Origin: a bacterium
GTDB lineage: Bacteria > RBG-13-66-14
Length of the DNA: 10,940 nucleotides
Direction of reading: 5' to 3'
Assembly (NCBI GenBank): GCA_035528375.1
Contig: DATKYS010000087.1
Coordinates: forward strand, 1 to 10,940
The position numbers and the translations under genes were made by a program. The notes beneath the pieces were generated by a model, which worked only from the letters and a program-made list of their open reading frames with translations, made no database searches and was not told the origin of the DNA. Below, piece after piece: positions 1 through 5,088 of this stretch (position 1 is the stretch's first letter; the number at the start of each line of letters is the position of its first letter).

Positions 1-47
1 GTGGGAGCGGCGCGCCGACGGGGTACGGGTGAGGGCTGCCTTTGATG

Positions 48-70
48 AAAAGGCCCCCCGGGGGGCCTTT
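48..70 (-). terminator. Intrinsic terminator of the PtsN-like gene
   Basis: Positions 49-70 are a perfect 22-base palindrome with a GC core (AAAGGCCCCCC / GGGGGGCCTTT). Read on the minus strand it begins 18 bases past the stop codon of the PtsN-like gene and ends in four T residues followed by CATC. The T tract is short, so termination may be partial. On the plus strand the tract has only three T residues, so it could also weakly stop a convergent gene entering from the left edge. Confidence 0.75.
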
Positions 71-87
71 GGCACGCAGAAAAAGTG

Positions 88-552
88 TCAGCGGTTATTT
101 TCGTCGTGGTGCTTGAGAATCGTCCTCAGCTCGCGCTCGCCGCCCGCCTTCAAGAGCGACTCGCGGATCTCGGGCCGGTGGAGGAGCTTGGCGATGCGCG
201 AAATGGTGTGGAGGTGCATGTGGGGGTCCTCCGCCGGACTTATCAGAAGGAACAGCAGTTTGACCTTTTCCTTCCCGTTCTTGCCGAATTTTATCCCGCC
301 CTTGCTCCGGCCCACGGCGAGGATCGGCCTCTCGGGGCCGGCCATCATGATGTGAGGTATGGCGGCGCCGGAGCCCACCGCCGCCTCGTACTCCATCTCG
401 CGGTTGAAGATGGCCGATATGACCTCGGCATTGGAGGGCAGCCCGGGTTGCCCCACCAGCAAGTGGGCCATCTCGTGCAGAGCCTCGTGGCTCTTCGTGG
501 ACGCCAGATCGAGATTTATCGCCCCTGCGGGGATCAGCTGTTCCAGTTGCAA
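88..552 (-). CDS. PTS EIIA-domain protein, PtsN/fructose type
   Basis: This is a single-domain, 154-residue cytoplasmic protein of the fructose/mannitol-type PTS EIIA family. Members accept phosphate from HPr on a histidine and either pass it to a sugar permease or, as PtsN, act in regulation. The family core is visible: RE at 51-52, then the block GSGAAIPH at 60-67, where His67 is the expected phosphorylated histidine. A second His-rich segment at 111-115, followed by ISRIAKLL, matches the second active-site histidine region. The start is TTG at 550-552, chosen because AAGGAG lies 5 bases upstream and the family begins close to this point. No EIIB, EIIC, HPr or EI gene lies in the window, so a regulatory PtsN-like role is more likely than sugar transport; that is inference. 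It has its own promoter and terminator and appears monocistronic. Confidence 0.88.
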   Translation of the reverse strand: MQLEQLIPAGAINLDLASTKSHEALHEMAHLLVGQPGLPSNAEVISAIFNREMEYEAAVGSGAAIPHIMMAGPERPILAVGRSKGGIKFGKNGKEKVKLLFLLISPAEDPHMHLHTISRIAKLLHRPEIRESLLKAGGERELRTILKHHDENNR

Positions 553-571
553 GGGTTCTCCTTTATAAGTT

Positions 572-603
572 CACCCGACCTAGCGCCGCGGCAGGGTCGG
601 GTG
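572..603. repeat. 9-bp inverted repeat in the leader of the PtsN-like gene
   Basis: CACCCGACC (572-580) is exactly complementary to GGTCGGGTG (595-603), separated by 14 bases. It lies between the predicted minus-strand promoter and the ribosome-binding site at 558-563, so it would be transcribed in the 5' leader. It has no T tract on either strand, which argues against an intrinsic terminator. It may be a leader hairpin affecting translation, or a DNA operator for a dimeric regulator. Confidence 0.6.
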
Positions 604-690
604 GGTTGCACGATGGAGGTAGAATTTGCCGGTTTTGCCATATAAGAGGTTTCTGATGCGTTTTGGGGGACGTTCTCTCAACCACCCTAT

Positions 691-719
691 AGAATAGCGT
701 CAAACGTCGGTTACGTCAA
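691..719 (-). promoter_or_regulatory. Putative sigma-70-type promoter of the PtsN-like gene
   Basis: On the minus strand TTGACG (714-719; 5 of 6 to TTGACA) is followed after 17 bases by TATTCT (691-696; 4 of 6 to TATAAT). Transcription would begin near 684, giving a leader of about 130 nt. The element sits just downstream of the ior operon stop codon at 741, so it separates the two units. Confidence 0.6.
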
Positions 720-740
720 GTCATGCCTTCGCCGGTAGGC

Positions 741-1184
741 TCATCTCCGGTCGCACTTGGCCGGGTGGGTCAGGTAGTAGGCGAAAACCGAGGTAACGAA
801 GAGGGTTGCGACCCCGGAGAGGATGAAGAACACGAGGGACGATATCGCCAGGCCGACGCCGGTGGCCAGGGCGATGTAGGTCGGGAACTGGGTGGCGTGT
901 ACGGTGAATTCGTCTCGCGGGGGCCTCTCCAGGAGGCGGTCCAGGGCGAACTGGAGGACCGCCGCCGCCACGGCGACGCCGAGGAGGTACTCGATCCACG
1001 GGACCTCTGGCAGGCCCATCGTCAACAGCACGGAGCGGACGAACCACCCCAGCCCGAAGGGGATGAAAAAGGCGATCCCCCAGCCGAGAAGGTCACCGAG
1101 AAAGCGCCAGGGGTGGCCGGTTAGGGCGTCGGCCAGCCAGAGGAGGATCAGGGTTCCGGCCAGGATTATTCCGGCGACGGTCAT
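741..1184 (-). CDS. Small integral membrane protein, last gene of the ior operon
   Basis: I do not recognise this 147-residue protein. It is strongly hydrophobic, with predicted membrane segments at about 3-20, 32-56, 64-84 and 100-138. The last is long enough to be two helices, giving four or five in total. A charged loop (ERPPRDE, about 86-92) lies between the third and fourth segments. There are no cofactor motifs, and the single Cys is near the C-terminus. The ATG at 1182-1184 has GGAG 8 bases upstream. It lies 28 bases after the iorB stop on the same strand with no terminator between, so co-transcription with iorAB is likely. A role in membrane anchoring, transport of an aromatic substrate or product, or nothing related to Ior would all fit; the sequence does not decide. 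No clear terminator follows it before the next promoter. Confidence 0.75.
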   Translation of the reverse strand: MTVAGIILAGTLILLWLADALTGHPWRFLGDLLGWGIAFFIPFGLGWFVRSVLLTMGLPEVPWIEYLLGVAVAAAVLQFALDRLLERPPRDEFTVHATQFPTYIALATGVGLAISSLVFFILSGVATLFVTSVFAYYLTHPAKCDRR

Positions 1185-1212
1185 GTCACGCGCTCCGGCG
1201 GCAACTCTTTCC

Positions 1213-1797
1213 TCAACCCGTGCAGACGGCCCTTCCGGCCGCGAAGGCCCGCAGGTTCACCTCGACGTACTTGTCCTTGACCTGGCTTTTTATCGCGTCC
1301 CGCCAGTACTTTTCCTCCAGGGGCAGGGCGGGGGAGAGGGCGCCGAGGAGCACGATGTTGGCCGCCCGCGGCTCGCCCACCTCCTGGGCGATTTTCGTGG
1401 CGTTGAAGAGCCAGTACCGCTTCGTGGCCCGTTCGAGCCGTTCGTCTATGTCGGCGGGGTACTCGAAGGCCCCGGAGCTGACCGTCATGGGCCAGATTTC
1501 CAGGTCGTTGACCACGGCGACGCCGGCGCCCGGTTTGAGGTGGTCCAGCCAGCGCACCGCCTCGAGCCGCTCGAAGCCCATGAGCACGTCGGCCTCCCCG
1601 CGGCAGATCAGGGGGCTCTTGACCTCTTCGCCGAAACGGACGTCGGAGACCACGGAGCCGCCGCGCTGGCTCATGCCGTGGACCTCGGACTTCTTCACGT
1701 CGTAACCGGCCGCGAGTGCGGCCTCGGAGAGCACCTCGCTCGCCAAGAGCACCCCCTGCCCCCCCACGCCGCAGATCAAAACGTTCGTCATCGTCAT
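1213..1797 (-). CDS. iorB: Indolepyruvate:ferredoxin oxidoreductase, beta subunit
   Basis: IorB is the small subunit of indolepyruvate:ferredoxin oxidoreductase. With IorA it oxidatively decarboxylates aryl pyruvates to aryl-acetyl-CoA, releases CO2 and reduces ferredoxin in the cytoplasm. The 194 residues match the usual length of the family and of the gamma domain of 2-oxoacid:acceptor oxidoreductases. The glycine-rich N-terminal motif GVGGQGVLLAS is at 10-20, and the family signature KKSEVHGMSQRGGSV is at 35-49. Start: ATG at 1795-1797 with AAGGAAG about 6 bases upstream; a second in-frame ATG two codons later (1789-1791) is also possible. It follows iorA by 27 bases, the standard iorA-iorB order, and precedes a membrane protein gene by 28 bases. 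Nothing suggests inactivation. Confidence 0.95.
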   Translation of the reverse strand: MTMTNVLICGVGGQGVLLASEVLSEAALAAGYDVKKSEVHGMSQRGGSVVSDVRFGEEVKSPLICRGEADVLMGFERLEAVRWLDHLKPGAGVAVVNDLEIWPMTVSSGAFEYPADIDERLERATKRYWLFNATKIAQEVGEPRAANIVLLGALSPALPLEEKYWRDAIKSQVKDKYVEVNLRAFAAGRAVCTG

Positions 1798-1824
1798 GGA
1801 ACACTTCCTTTCGGCGGAGCCGGC

Positions 1825-3633
1825 CTAAATCTTGTCGGCGCACCAGGAGCCCTTACGCCCCGGGTCGTCGCTCACGCGGGTGACGGCGTTGAACTTGCAG
1901 ACCTGCTCGCACAGGCCGCAGCCCACGCAGAGGGAGTCATCGAAGCGGGATTTTCCGTCGGTGCCCATGGGGGCGATGCCGGGACAGCCCAGGCGGATGC
2001 AGGAGCGGCACTTGGTGCAGTTGTCCTCGTTGACGAAGTACTCCACGCGCTCGAGCTTCTTGGCCTCGGGAAGGAGCGCGCAGGGGCTCTTGAAGATTAT
2101 CACGGCGGGCTCTTCCACGGCGACGGCCTCCTTCAGGGCCGTCTTCACCGCCTCCAGGTCCAGGGGGTTCACCGTACGCACCCACTTGACCCCGCAGGCC
2201 CGGACCAACTCGCCGAAGTCTGCCTCCCATGTGGGCTCCATCCGTAGCGTAAACCCCGTCGCCGGGTTCTGCTGGTGGCCGGTCATGGCGGTGATGCGGT
2301 TGTCCAGGATGCAGACCGTGGTGATGCCCTTGTTGTAAACGAGGTCTATGAGCCCTGTTATTCCCGAGTGGAGGAAGGTGGACTCGCCGATGGTGGCGAC
2401 CATTTTTTTGGAGAACTCCCTGCCCTGGGCCAGCTCCAGGCCGAAGGCCACGGTGACCGCGGCGCCCATGCACACGCAGGTGTCCATGGCGTTGTGCGGC
2501 GGCAGGGCGCCCAGGGTGTAGCAGCCGATGTCCCCGGTGGCGGTCAGCTTGAGCGTGCGCAGCATGGCGTACACGCCGCGGTGGGGGCACCCCGGGCAGA
2601 GGACCGGCGGCCGCGGCGGCAACTGGCCCACGTCCACCGGGCTCGTGTACTCCCGGGCCACGGCGATTCCGGCCTTTTTGAACCCCTCGGCCACCCGCTC
2701 CTGGCTCAGCTCGTCTATTCCGGGGATTATCGCCTTCCCGATGACCGGAATGCCCAGCTCCAGGTTGCGGATCTCGTCCTCCAGGATCGGGTCGTTCTCC
2801 TCGACCACGTAGAGCCGGTCGTAGTTTTTCGAAAAATCGCGGATGAGCTTTTTCGGCAGGGGGTAGGCGAAACCGAGCTTGAGGAAATCGGCCCCGGGCA
2901 GGACCTCGCGGGCGTACTGGTAGCCGATTCCGGAAGCCACGACAGCAATCTTCCCCTCGCCCTTTACCACGAAGTTCCACGGGGAGCCGACCGCCTCCTC
3001 CTCCAGTCGGCCCAGCGCCTCCTCGAGCCTGGCGCGGCGAACCCGGGCCCGCGCCGGCAGAATCACCCGCCGCGCGTCGTCCTTGGTGTACGGCGGTATC
3101 TCCCGCGCCGTCCGCTCCCCGCAATCCACCACCGACTTGGAGTGGCAGACGCGGGTGGTCATGCGGACGAGAAAGGGGACCTGGTACTTTTCGCCCAGCT
3201 CGAGGGCGGTGCCCACCATGTCCTTGGCCTCCTGGGAGTCCGAGGGCTCGAGCATGGGAATCTTCGCGTGACGGGCGTAGTGGCGGTTGTCCTGCTCGTT
3301 CTGACTGGAGTGCATCCCCGGGTCGTCGGCGGTGACGACGACCAGGCCGCCGTCGGGGCCGATGTAGGCCAGGGAGAACAGGGGGTCGGCGGCCACGTTT
3401 AGCCCCACGTGCTTCATCGCCACCAGGGCTCTCGCTCCGCCGAAGCTCGCGCCGATGGCCACCTCCAGGGAGGTCTTCTCGTTGGTGGACCACTGGGCGT
3501 AGATTTCCTCGTACCGGCCCACGTTCTCCAGAATCTCGGTCGAGGGGGTGCCGGGATAGGCGGCGGCGATGTGGACGCCGTACTCGTACGCCCCCCGGGC
3601 GATGGCCTCGTTGCCCGACAGGAAGAGCTTCAC
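1825..3633 (-). CDS. iorA: Indolepyruvate:ferredoxin oxidoreductase, alpha subunit
   Basis: IorA is the large, catalytic subunit. It binds thiamine pyrophosphate and iron-sulfur clusters and acts on indolepyruvate and other aryl pyruvates in anaerobic aromatic amino acid catabolism. The 602 residues are the expected length. Domains in order: an N-terminal pyrimidine-binding domain with GNEAIARG and YPGTPSTE in residues 1-33; a transketolase-C-like middle region to about 330; the LCPGCPHRG signature at 345-353; the TPP-binding half with GDIGC at 367-371, GESTFLHSG at 416-424 and LDNRITAMTGH at 443-453; and a C-terminal ferredoxin domain. The first cluster is C539-x2-C542-x2-C545-x4-C550-P, the longer spacing I recall as typical of Ior; the second is C569-x2-C572-x2-C575-x3-C579. 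All eight cysteines are present. The start is GTG at 3631-3633 with AGGAG 5 bases upstream. First gene of a three-gene operon. Confidence 0.97.
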   Translation of the reverse strand: MKLFLSGNEAIARGAYEYGVHIAAAYPGTPSTEILENVGRYEEIYAQWSTNEKTSLEVAIGASFGGARALVAMKHVGLNVAADPLFSLAYIGPDGGLVVVTADDPGMHSSQNEQDNRHYARHAKIPMLEPSDSQEAKDMVGTALELGEKYQVPFLVRMTTRVCHSKSVVDCGERTAREIPPYTKDDARRVILPARARVRRARLEEALGRLEEEAVGSPWNFVVKGEGKIAVVASGIGYQYAREVLPGADFLKLGFAYPLPKKLIRDFSKNYDRLYVVEENDPILEDEIRNLELGIPVIGKAIIPGIDELSQERVAEGFKKAGIAVAREYTSPVDVGQLPPRPPVLCPGCPHRGVYAMLRTLKLTATGDIGCYTLGALPPHNAMDTCVCMGAAVTVAFGLELAQGREFSKKMVATIGESTFLHSGITGLIDLVYNKGITTVCILDNRITAMTGHQQNPATGFTLRMEPTWEADFGELVRACGVKWVRTVNPLDLEAVKTALKEAVAVEEPAVIIFKSPCALLPEAKKLERVEYFVNEDNCTKCRSCIRLGCPGIAPMGTDGKSRFDDSLCVGCGLCEQVCKFNAVTRVSDDPGRKGSWCADKI

Positions 3634-3779
3634 GAAATCTCCTCGGGAGAACAGGTAAGGATGGCGGCCGACGGCGCTGACCGACGGTCTCTAGGTCACA
3701 CCACAATCAGAAAGGGGTGGGCCTCAGCGACCGGGGGGGATGCCGCTGAACCAGGGTCCGCTCGTGAGAGAGCTGATTT

Positions 3780-3815
3780 GGGACATGATACCCGATGTGG
3801 TTGGGTGAACGTCCC
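3780..3815 (-). promoter_or_regulatory. Nested hairpin in the iorA 5' leader
   Basis: The outer arms GGGAC (3780-3784) and GTCCC (3811-3815) enclose inner arms ACCC (3790-3793) and GGGT (3803-3806). Together they form two stacked short stems separated by a nearly symmetric internal loop. In the minus-strand transcript this would lie near the 5' end of the iorA leader. It does not match a riboswitch or T-box that I recognise, and the conserved T-box sequence is absent. A regulatory RNA element is possible but unproven. Confidence 0.35.
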
Positions 3816-3836
3816 GGGGTACTTGACCTCTAGCCC

Positions 3837-3865
3837 ATCTTAACGTAAAAGGGGGCGCCGGTCAA
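3837..3865 (-). promoter_or_regulatory. Putative iorA operon promoter
   Basis: On the minus strand TTGACC (3860-3865; 4 of 6) is followed after 17 bases by TAAGAT (3837-3842; 4 of 6). Transcription would start near 3830, about 200 bases before the iorA GTG. The -35 box lies in the loop and the spacer covers one arm of the hairpin at 3851-3873, so the two assignments partly compete. Confidence 0.4.
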
Positions 3866-3873
3866 GCGCCCCC
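3847..3873 (-). terminator. Hairpin terminator upstream of iorA, minus-strand orientation
   Basis: GGGGGCGC (3851-3858) pairs perfectly with GCGCCCCC (3866-3873) around a 7-base loop. On the minus strand the stem is followed by TTTTACGTT, a short but credible T tract; on the plus strand it is followed by GACACACC. It would stop readthrough from the mfd operon into ior, backing up the stronger terminator at 4122-4150. It could also act as an attenuator if the ior transcript starts further upstream. Confidence 0.6.
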
Positions 3874-3932
3874 GACACACCTGTTATTTAGGAGGCTGTT
3901 GAATATGAACGGGCCTGTCGGTGGGGAGCGTC

Positions 3933-3956
3933 TGGGGTGAGGGACGAGGTTTAAAA
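3933..3956. repeat. Half copy of palindromic repeat family R1
   Basis: The segment reads TGGGGTGAGGGACGAGGTTT. It matches the right-hand part (GGGGTGAGGG plus a G+T tail) of the full copies at 3992-4050 and 4214-4259, but lacks the CT-rich hairpin arm. Confidence 0.45.
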
Positions 3957-3959
3957 ATC

Positions 3960-3987
3960 GGGCGGGGTACAGAGCCCCCGCCCTACG
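3960..3987. repeat. Palindromic repeat family R2, copy 1
   Basis: GGGCGGGG (3960-3967) pairs with CCCCGCCC (3976-3983), followed by TACG. The closing sequence GCCCTACGT resembles GCCCCTACGT in the second hairpin at 4153-4183, which suggests a common element with divergent stems. There is no T tract that would make it a convincing terminator. Confidence 0.5.
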
Positions 3988-3991
3988 TTTT

Positions 3992-4050
3992 CTCCCTCTC
4001 CCTTTTAGGGAGAGGCTCGCCTACGGGCTGGGGTGAGGGTCAATGTTGGT
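3992..4050. repeat. Palindromic repeat family R1, copy A
   Basis: A hairpin with perfect 8-bp arms, CCTCTCCC (3995-4002) and GGGAGAGG (4008-4015), is followed by the tail GGGGTGAGGGTCAATGTTGG (4030-4049). The tail is shared with copy C (GGGGTGAGGGGCAAGGTTGG). This is a dispersed palindromic element of REP or MITE type. Confidence 0.65.
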
Positions 4051-4075
4051 AAAATAGATTGGTGTGGATGTCGTT

Positions 4076-4112
4076 CTCCCTCTCCCTGTGGGAGAGGGGT
4101 TAGGGGTGAGGG
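4076..4112. repeat. Palindromic repeat family R1, copy B
   Basis: A tight hairpin, CCCTCTCCC (4078-4086) with GGGAGAGGG (4090-4098) around a 3-base loop, is followed by TTAGGGGTGAGGG. It has the same orientation as copy A but a shorter spacer between hairpin and tail. Confidence 0.65.
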
Positions 4113-4121
4113 CTTCCTTAG

Positions 4122-4150
4122 AAAAAAAGGGCTGACCTGAAGGTCGGCCC
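4122..4150 (-). terminator. Rho-independent terminator of the mfd operon
   Basis: GGGCTGACC (4129-4137) pairs with GGTCGGCCC (4142-4150) over nine base pairs, one of them G-T, around the 4-base loop TGAA. Seven A residues at 4122-4128 become a run of seven T on the minus strand directly after the stem, the classic intrinsic terminator. It lies about 130 bases past the stop of the DUF503 gene, the last gene of the minus-strand mfd operon. Confidence 0.85.
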
Positions 4151-4152
4151 GC

Positions 4153-4183
4153 GGGCGACCGTGGACGGTCGCCCCTACGTAGG
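4153..4183. repeat. Palindromic repeat family R2, copy 2
   Basis: GGGCGACCGT (4153-4162) and ACGGTCGCCC (4165-4174) form a perfect 10-bp inverted repeat with two bases between. An overlapping 10-base palindrome, CCTACGTAGG, follows at 4174-4183. The end sequence CCCCTACGT resembles the end of copy 1 at 3979-3988. On the plus strand it is followed by AGCATTTTTGG, so weak plus-strand termination is possible, though no plus-strand gene feeds it. Confidence 0.6.
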
Positions 4184-4213
4184 AGCATTTTTGGAATGAG
4201 GGCTGCCGTCATT

Positions 4214-4259
4214 CCCCTCCCCCCTTTGGGGTGAGGGCCGGGGTGAGGGGCAAGGTTGG
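4214..4259. repeat. Palindromic repeat family R1, copy C
   Basis: C-rich bases 4215-4224 pair with G-rich bases 4228-4237 with one mismatch, around the loop TTT. The tail GGGGTGAGGGGCAAGGTTGG (4240-4259) differs from copy A at only two positions. The copy is flanked by an 11-base direct repeat, CCGTCATTCCC, at 4206-4216 and 4276-4286, the second of which overlaps the end of the DUF503 gene. Confidence 0.6.
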
Positions 4260-4278
4260 CGATGACGGCGGTCCCCCG

Positions 4279-4581
4279 TCATTCCCACAGCTCCTCGGCG
4301 GAACGGACCGCCCGTCGGATCCACGTAACCTCCGCCTCGCCTGAGTAAACGAGCCGCTCGAGGGTGTCCAGGGTCTCCTCGACGGTGGTGCAGCTTCCCG
4401 CGACGGTGGTGAAGGCGAGGGTGGCGGCCTGGAGGCGGTCCGCGTCCCCCACCTCGGCCGCGGAAACCTTGTAGCGGCTCCGGGCCCGCTCCTTGATGGA
4501 GCTCACCACCCGGCGCCGCTCCTTCTTGCTGCGGGCCTCGGGGATGAAAAGCTCCGCCTCCAGAACGCCCACGTAGAGCAC
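4279..4581 (-). CDS. DUF503 / YlxP-like protein
   Basis: This 100-residue cytoplasmic protein matches the DUF503 family (YlxP of Bacillus), whose members are usually 90-100 residues. Recognisable family features are the N-terminal strand VGVLEAELFIPEARS (4-18), the KKERRR segment (19-24), the IKERARSRYKVSAAEVG helix-strand region (29-45), and a central strand LAFTTVAGS (55-63). The biochemical function of the family is not established; in many bacteria ylxP lies near translation and ribosome-maturation genes such as infB and rbfA, whereas here it follows mfd. The start is GTG at 4579-4581, overlapping the stop of the preceding gene in the string TAGTG, so translation is probably coupled. It is the last gene of the operon. 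Confidence 0.85.
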   Translation of the reverse strand: MLYVGVLEAELFIPEARSKKERRRVVSSIKERARSRYKVSAAEVGDADRLQAATLAFTTVAGSCTTVEETLDTLERLVYSGEAEVTWIRRAVRSAEELWE

Positions 4582-4799
4582 TACCCGCTGCTCCGGGCCT
4601 TGATGAGCACCACGACGAAGTAGATGATGAGTATCAGGGCGCCGACGCCCAGCAGGATGTACGACACGGGCGCCTCGAGCTCGGCCCCGGCTATCACCAG
4701 GTTGTAGTCGAAGAAGCTCATGAGCGTCCCGGCGAGGCCGAGGAGGAATATGGTGATGCCGATGGTCAGGAGGATGCCTTTTCCGCGCGGTCGGGCCAT
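4581..4799 (-). CDS. Small two-helix membrane protein (72 aa)
   Basis: I do not recognise a family. The protein has a positively charged N-terminus (MARPRGKG), a hydrophobic segment at about 9-29, a short loop with the acidic pair ELE, a second hydrophobic segment at about 45-66, and a basic tail (KARS). By the positive-inside rule both ends should be cytoplasmic with a small external loop. The ATG at 4797-4799 has GGAGA 4 bases upstream. It is separated from the preceding 65-residue gene by 13 bases and overlaps the next gene by one base, so it is well embedded in the mfd operon. Its layout resembles the upstream protein, but I see no clear sequence match between them. Confidence 0.7.
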   Translation of the reverse strand: MARPRGKGILLTIGITIFLLGLAGTLMSFFDYNLVIAGAELEAPVSYILLGVGALILIIYFVVVLIKARSSG

Positions 4800-4812
4800 G
4801 TTCTCTCCGTTT

Positions 4813-5010
4813 CTATTTGCGGCTTTTCAGCTTGTTGTAGACCCCTATTCCGGTGAGGGCGGCTCCGATAATTACGAGAACGAGGAACGACCAAACGGGC
4901 GTGACCCACCCGCCCACGGGCGGCTCGAAACCGTTGAATATAGGCAAAAGCAGGCCCAGGAGCCCGAGGGCGAGGAACCAGACCCCGCTGCGCCAGTCCA
5001 CGAAGCCCAT
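4813..5010 (-). CDS. Small two-helix membrane protein (65 aa)
   Basis: I do not recognise a family. A short N-terminus containing DWRSG precedes a first membrane segment at about 10-26. A loop of about 15 residues, containing PP, GG and two tryptophans, follows. The second segment is at about 40-58, and the protein ends in a basic tail (NKLKSRK). The layout resembles small bacterial two-helix proteins of unknown role. ATG at 5008-5010 with AAAGGAA about 5 bases upstream. It starts 78 bases after the mfd stop, with no terminator seen in the gap, and is followed 13 bases later by another two-helix protein. Confidence 0.7.
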   Translation of the reverse strand: MGFVDWRSGVWFLALGLLGLLLPIFNGFEPPVGGWVTPVWSFLVLVIIGAALTGIGVYNKLKSRK

Positions 5011-5088
5011 CTCGGTTCCTTTCGGTCACCGGTAACGGTATCAGTCGCCCCACCCCCGGTCAAGTGCCCGCGAGGTCGGCCGGAAAGC

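Larger units (their letters stand above)
3634..4278. other. 645-base gene-free region: ior leader plus repeat cluster
   Basis: No supported coding region lies here. From the right it holds a repeat array with the terminator of the mfd operon (about 3933-4260), then a hairpin and a putative promoter for iorA (3837-3873), then a leader of about 200 bases to the iorA start. The stretch 3634-3779 contains no feature I can name beyond the iorA ribosome-binding site. Confidence 0.7.

Noticed and set aside
1-47. End of a convergent plus-strand gene at the left edge
   Set aside because: Stop codons occur in two of the three frames before the terminator, but too few codons are visible to support a coding call.
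720-745. Terminator for the ior operon after the membrane protein gene
   Set aside because: Only short weak inverted repeats are seen and there is no T tract, so readthrough into the PtsN-like gene is possible.
892-2247. Long plus-strand open frame of 451 codons antisense to iorAB (a similar one lies at 2275-3402)
   Set aside because: It runs opposite to clearly homologous iorA and iorB codons, lacks any recognisable domain and has biased composition; such shadows are expected at high GC.
3823-3851. Plus-strand promoter-like TTGACC, 17 bases, TAAAAG
   Set aside because: It would transcribe into a hairpin and the repeat cluster with no plus-strand gene downstream.
3891-3940. 11-codon plus-strand frame with AGGAGG 9 bases before an ATG at 3905
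   Set aside because: The ribosome-binding site is excellent, but the frame is tiny, leads into repeats and has no clear promoter or partner; no function can be supported. The AGGAGG may be chance.
4021-4212. 63-codon minus-strand frame containing TPNPSPTGRG
   Set aside because: It is a translation of the palindromic repeats and the terminator. Peptides of this kind are typical spurious products of such repeats.
3933-4259. Possible CRISPR array
   Set aside because: Repeat units differ in length and sequence, spacing is irregular, and no cas genes are present.
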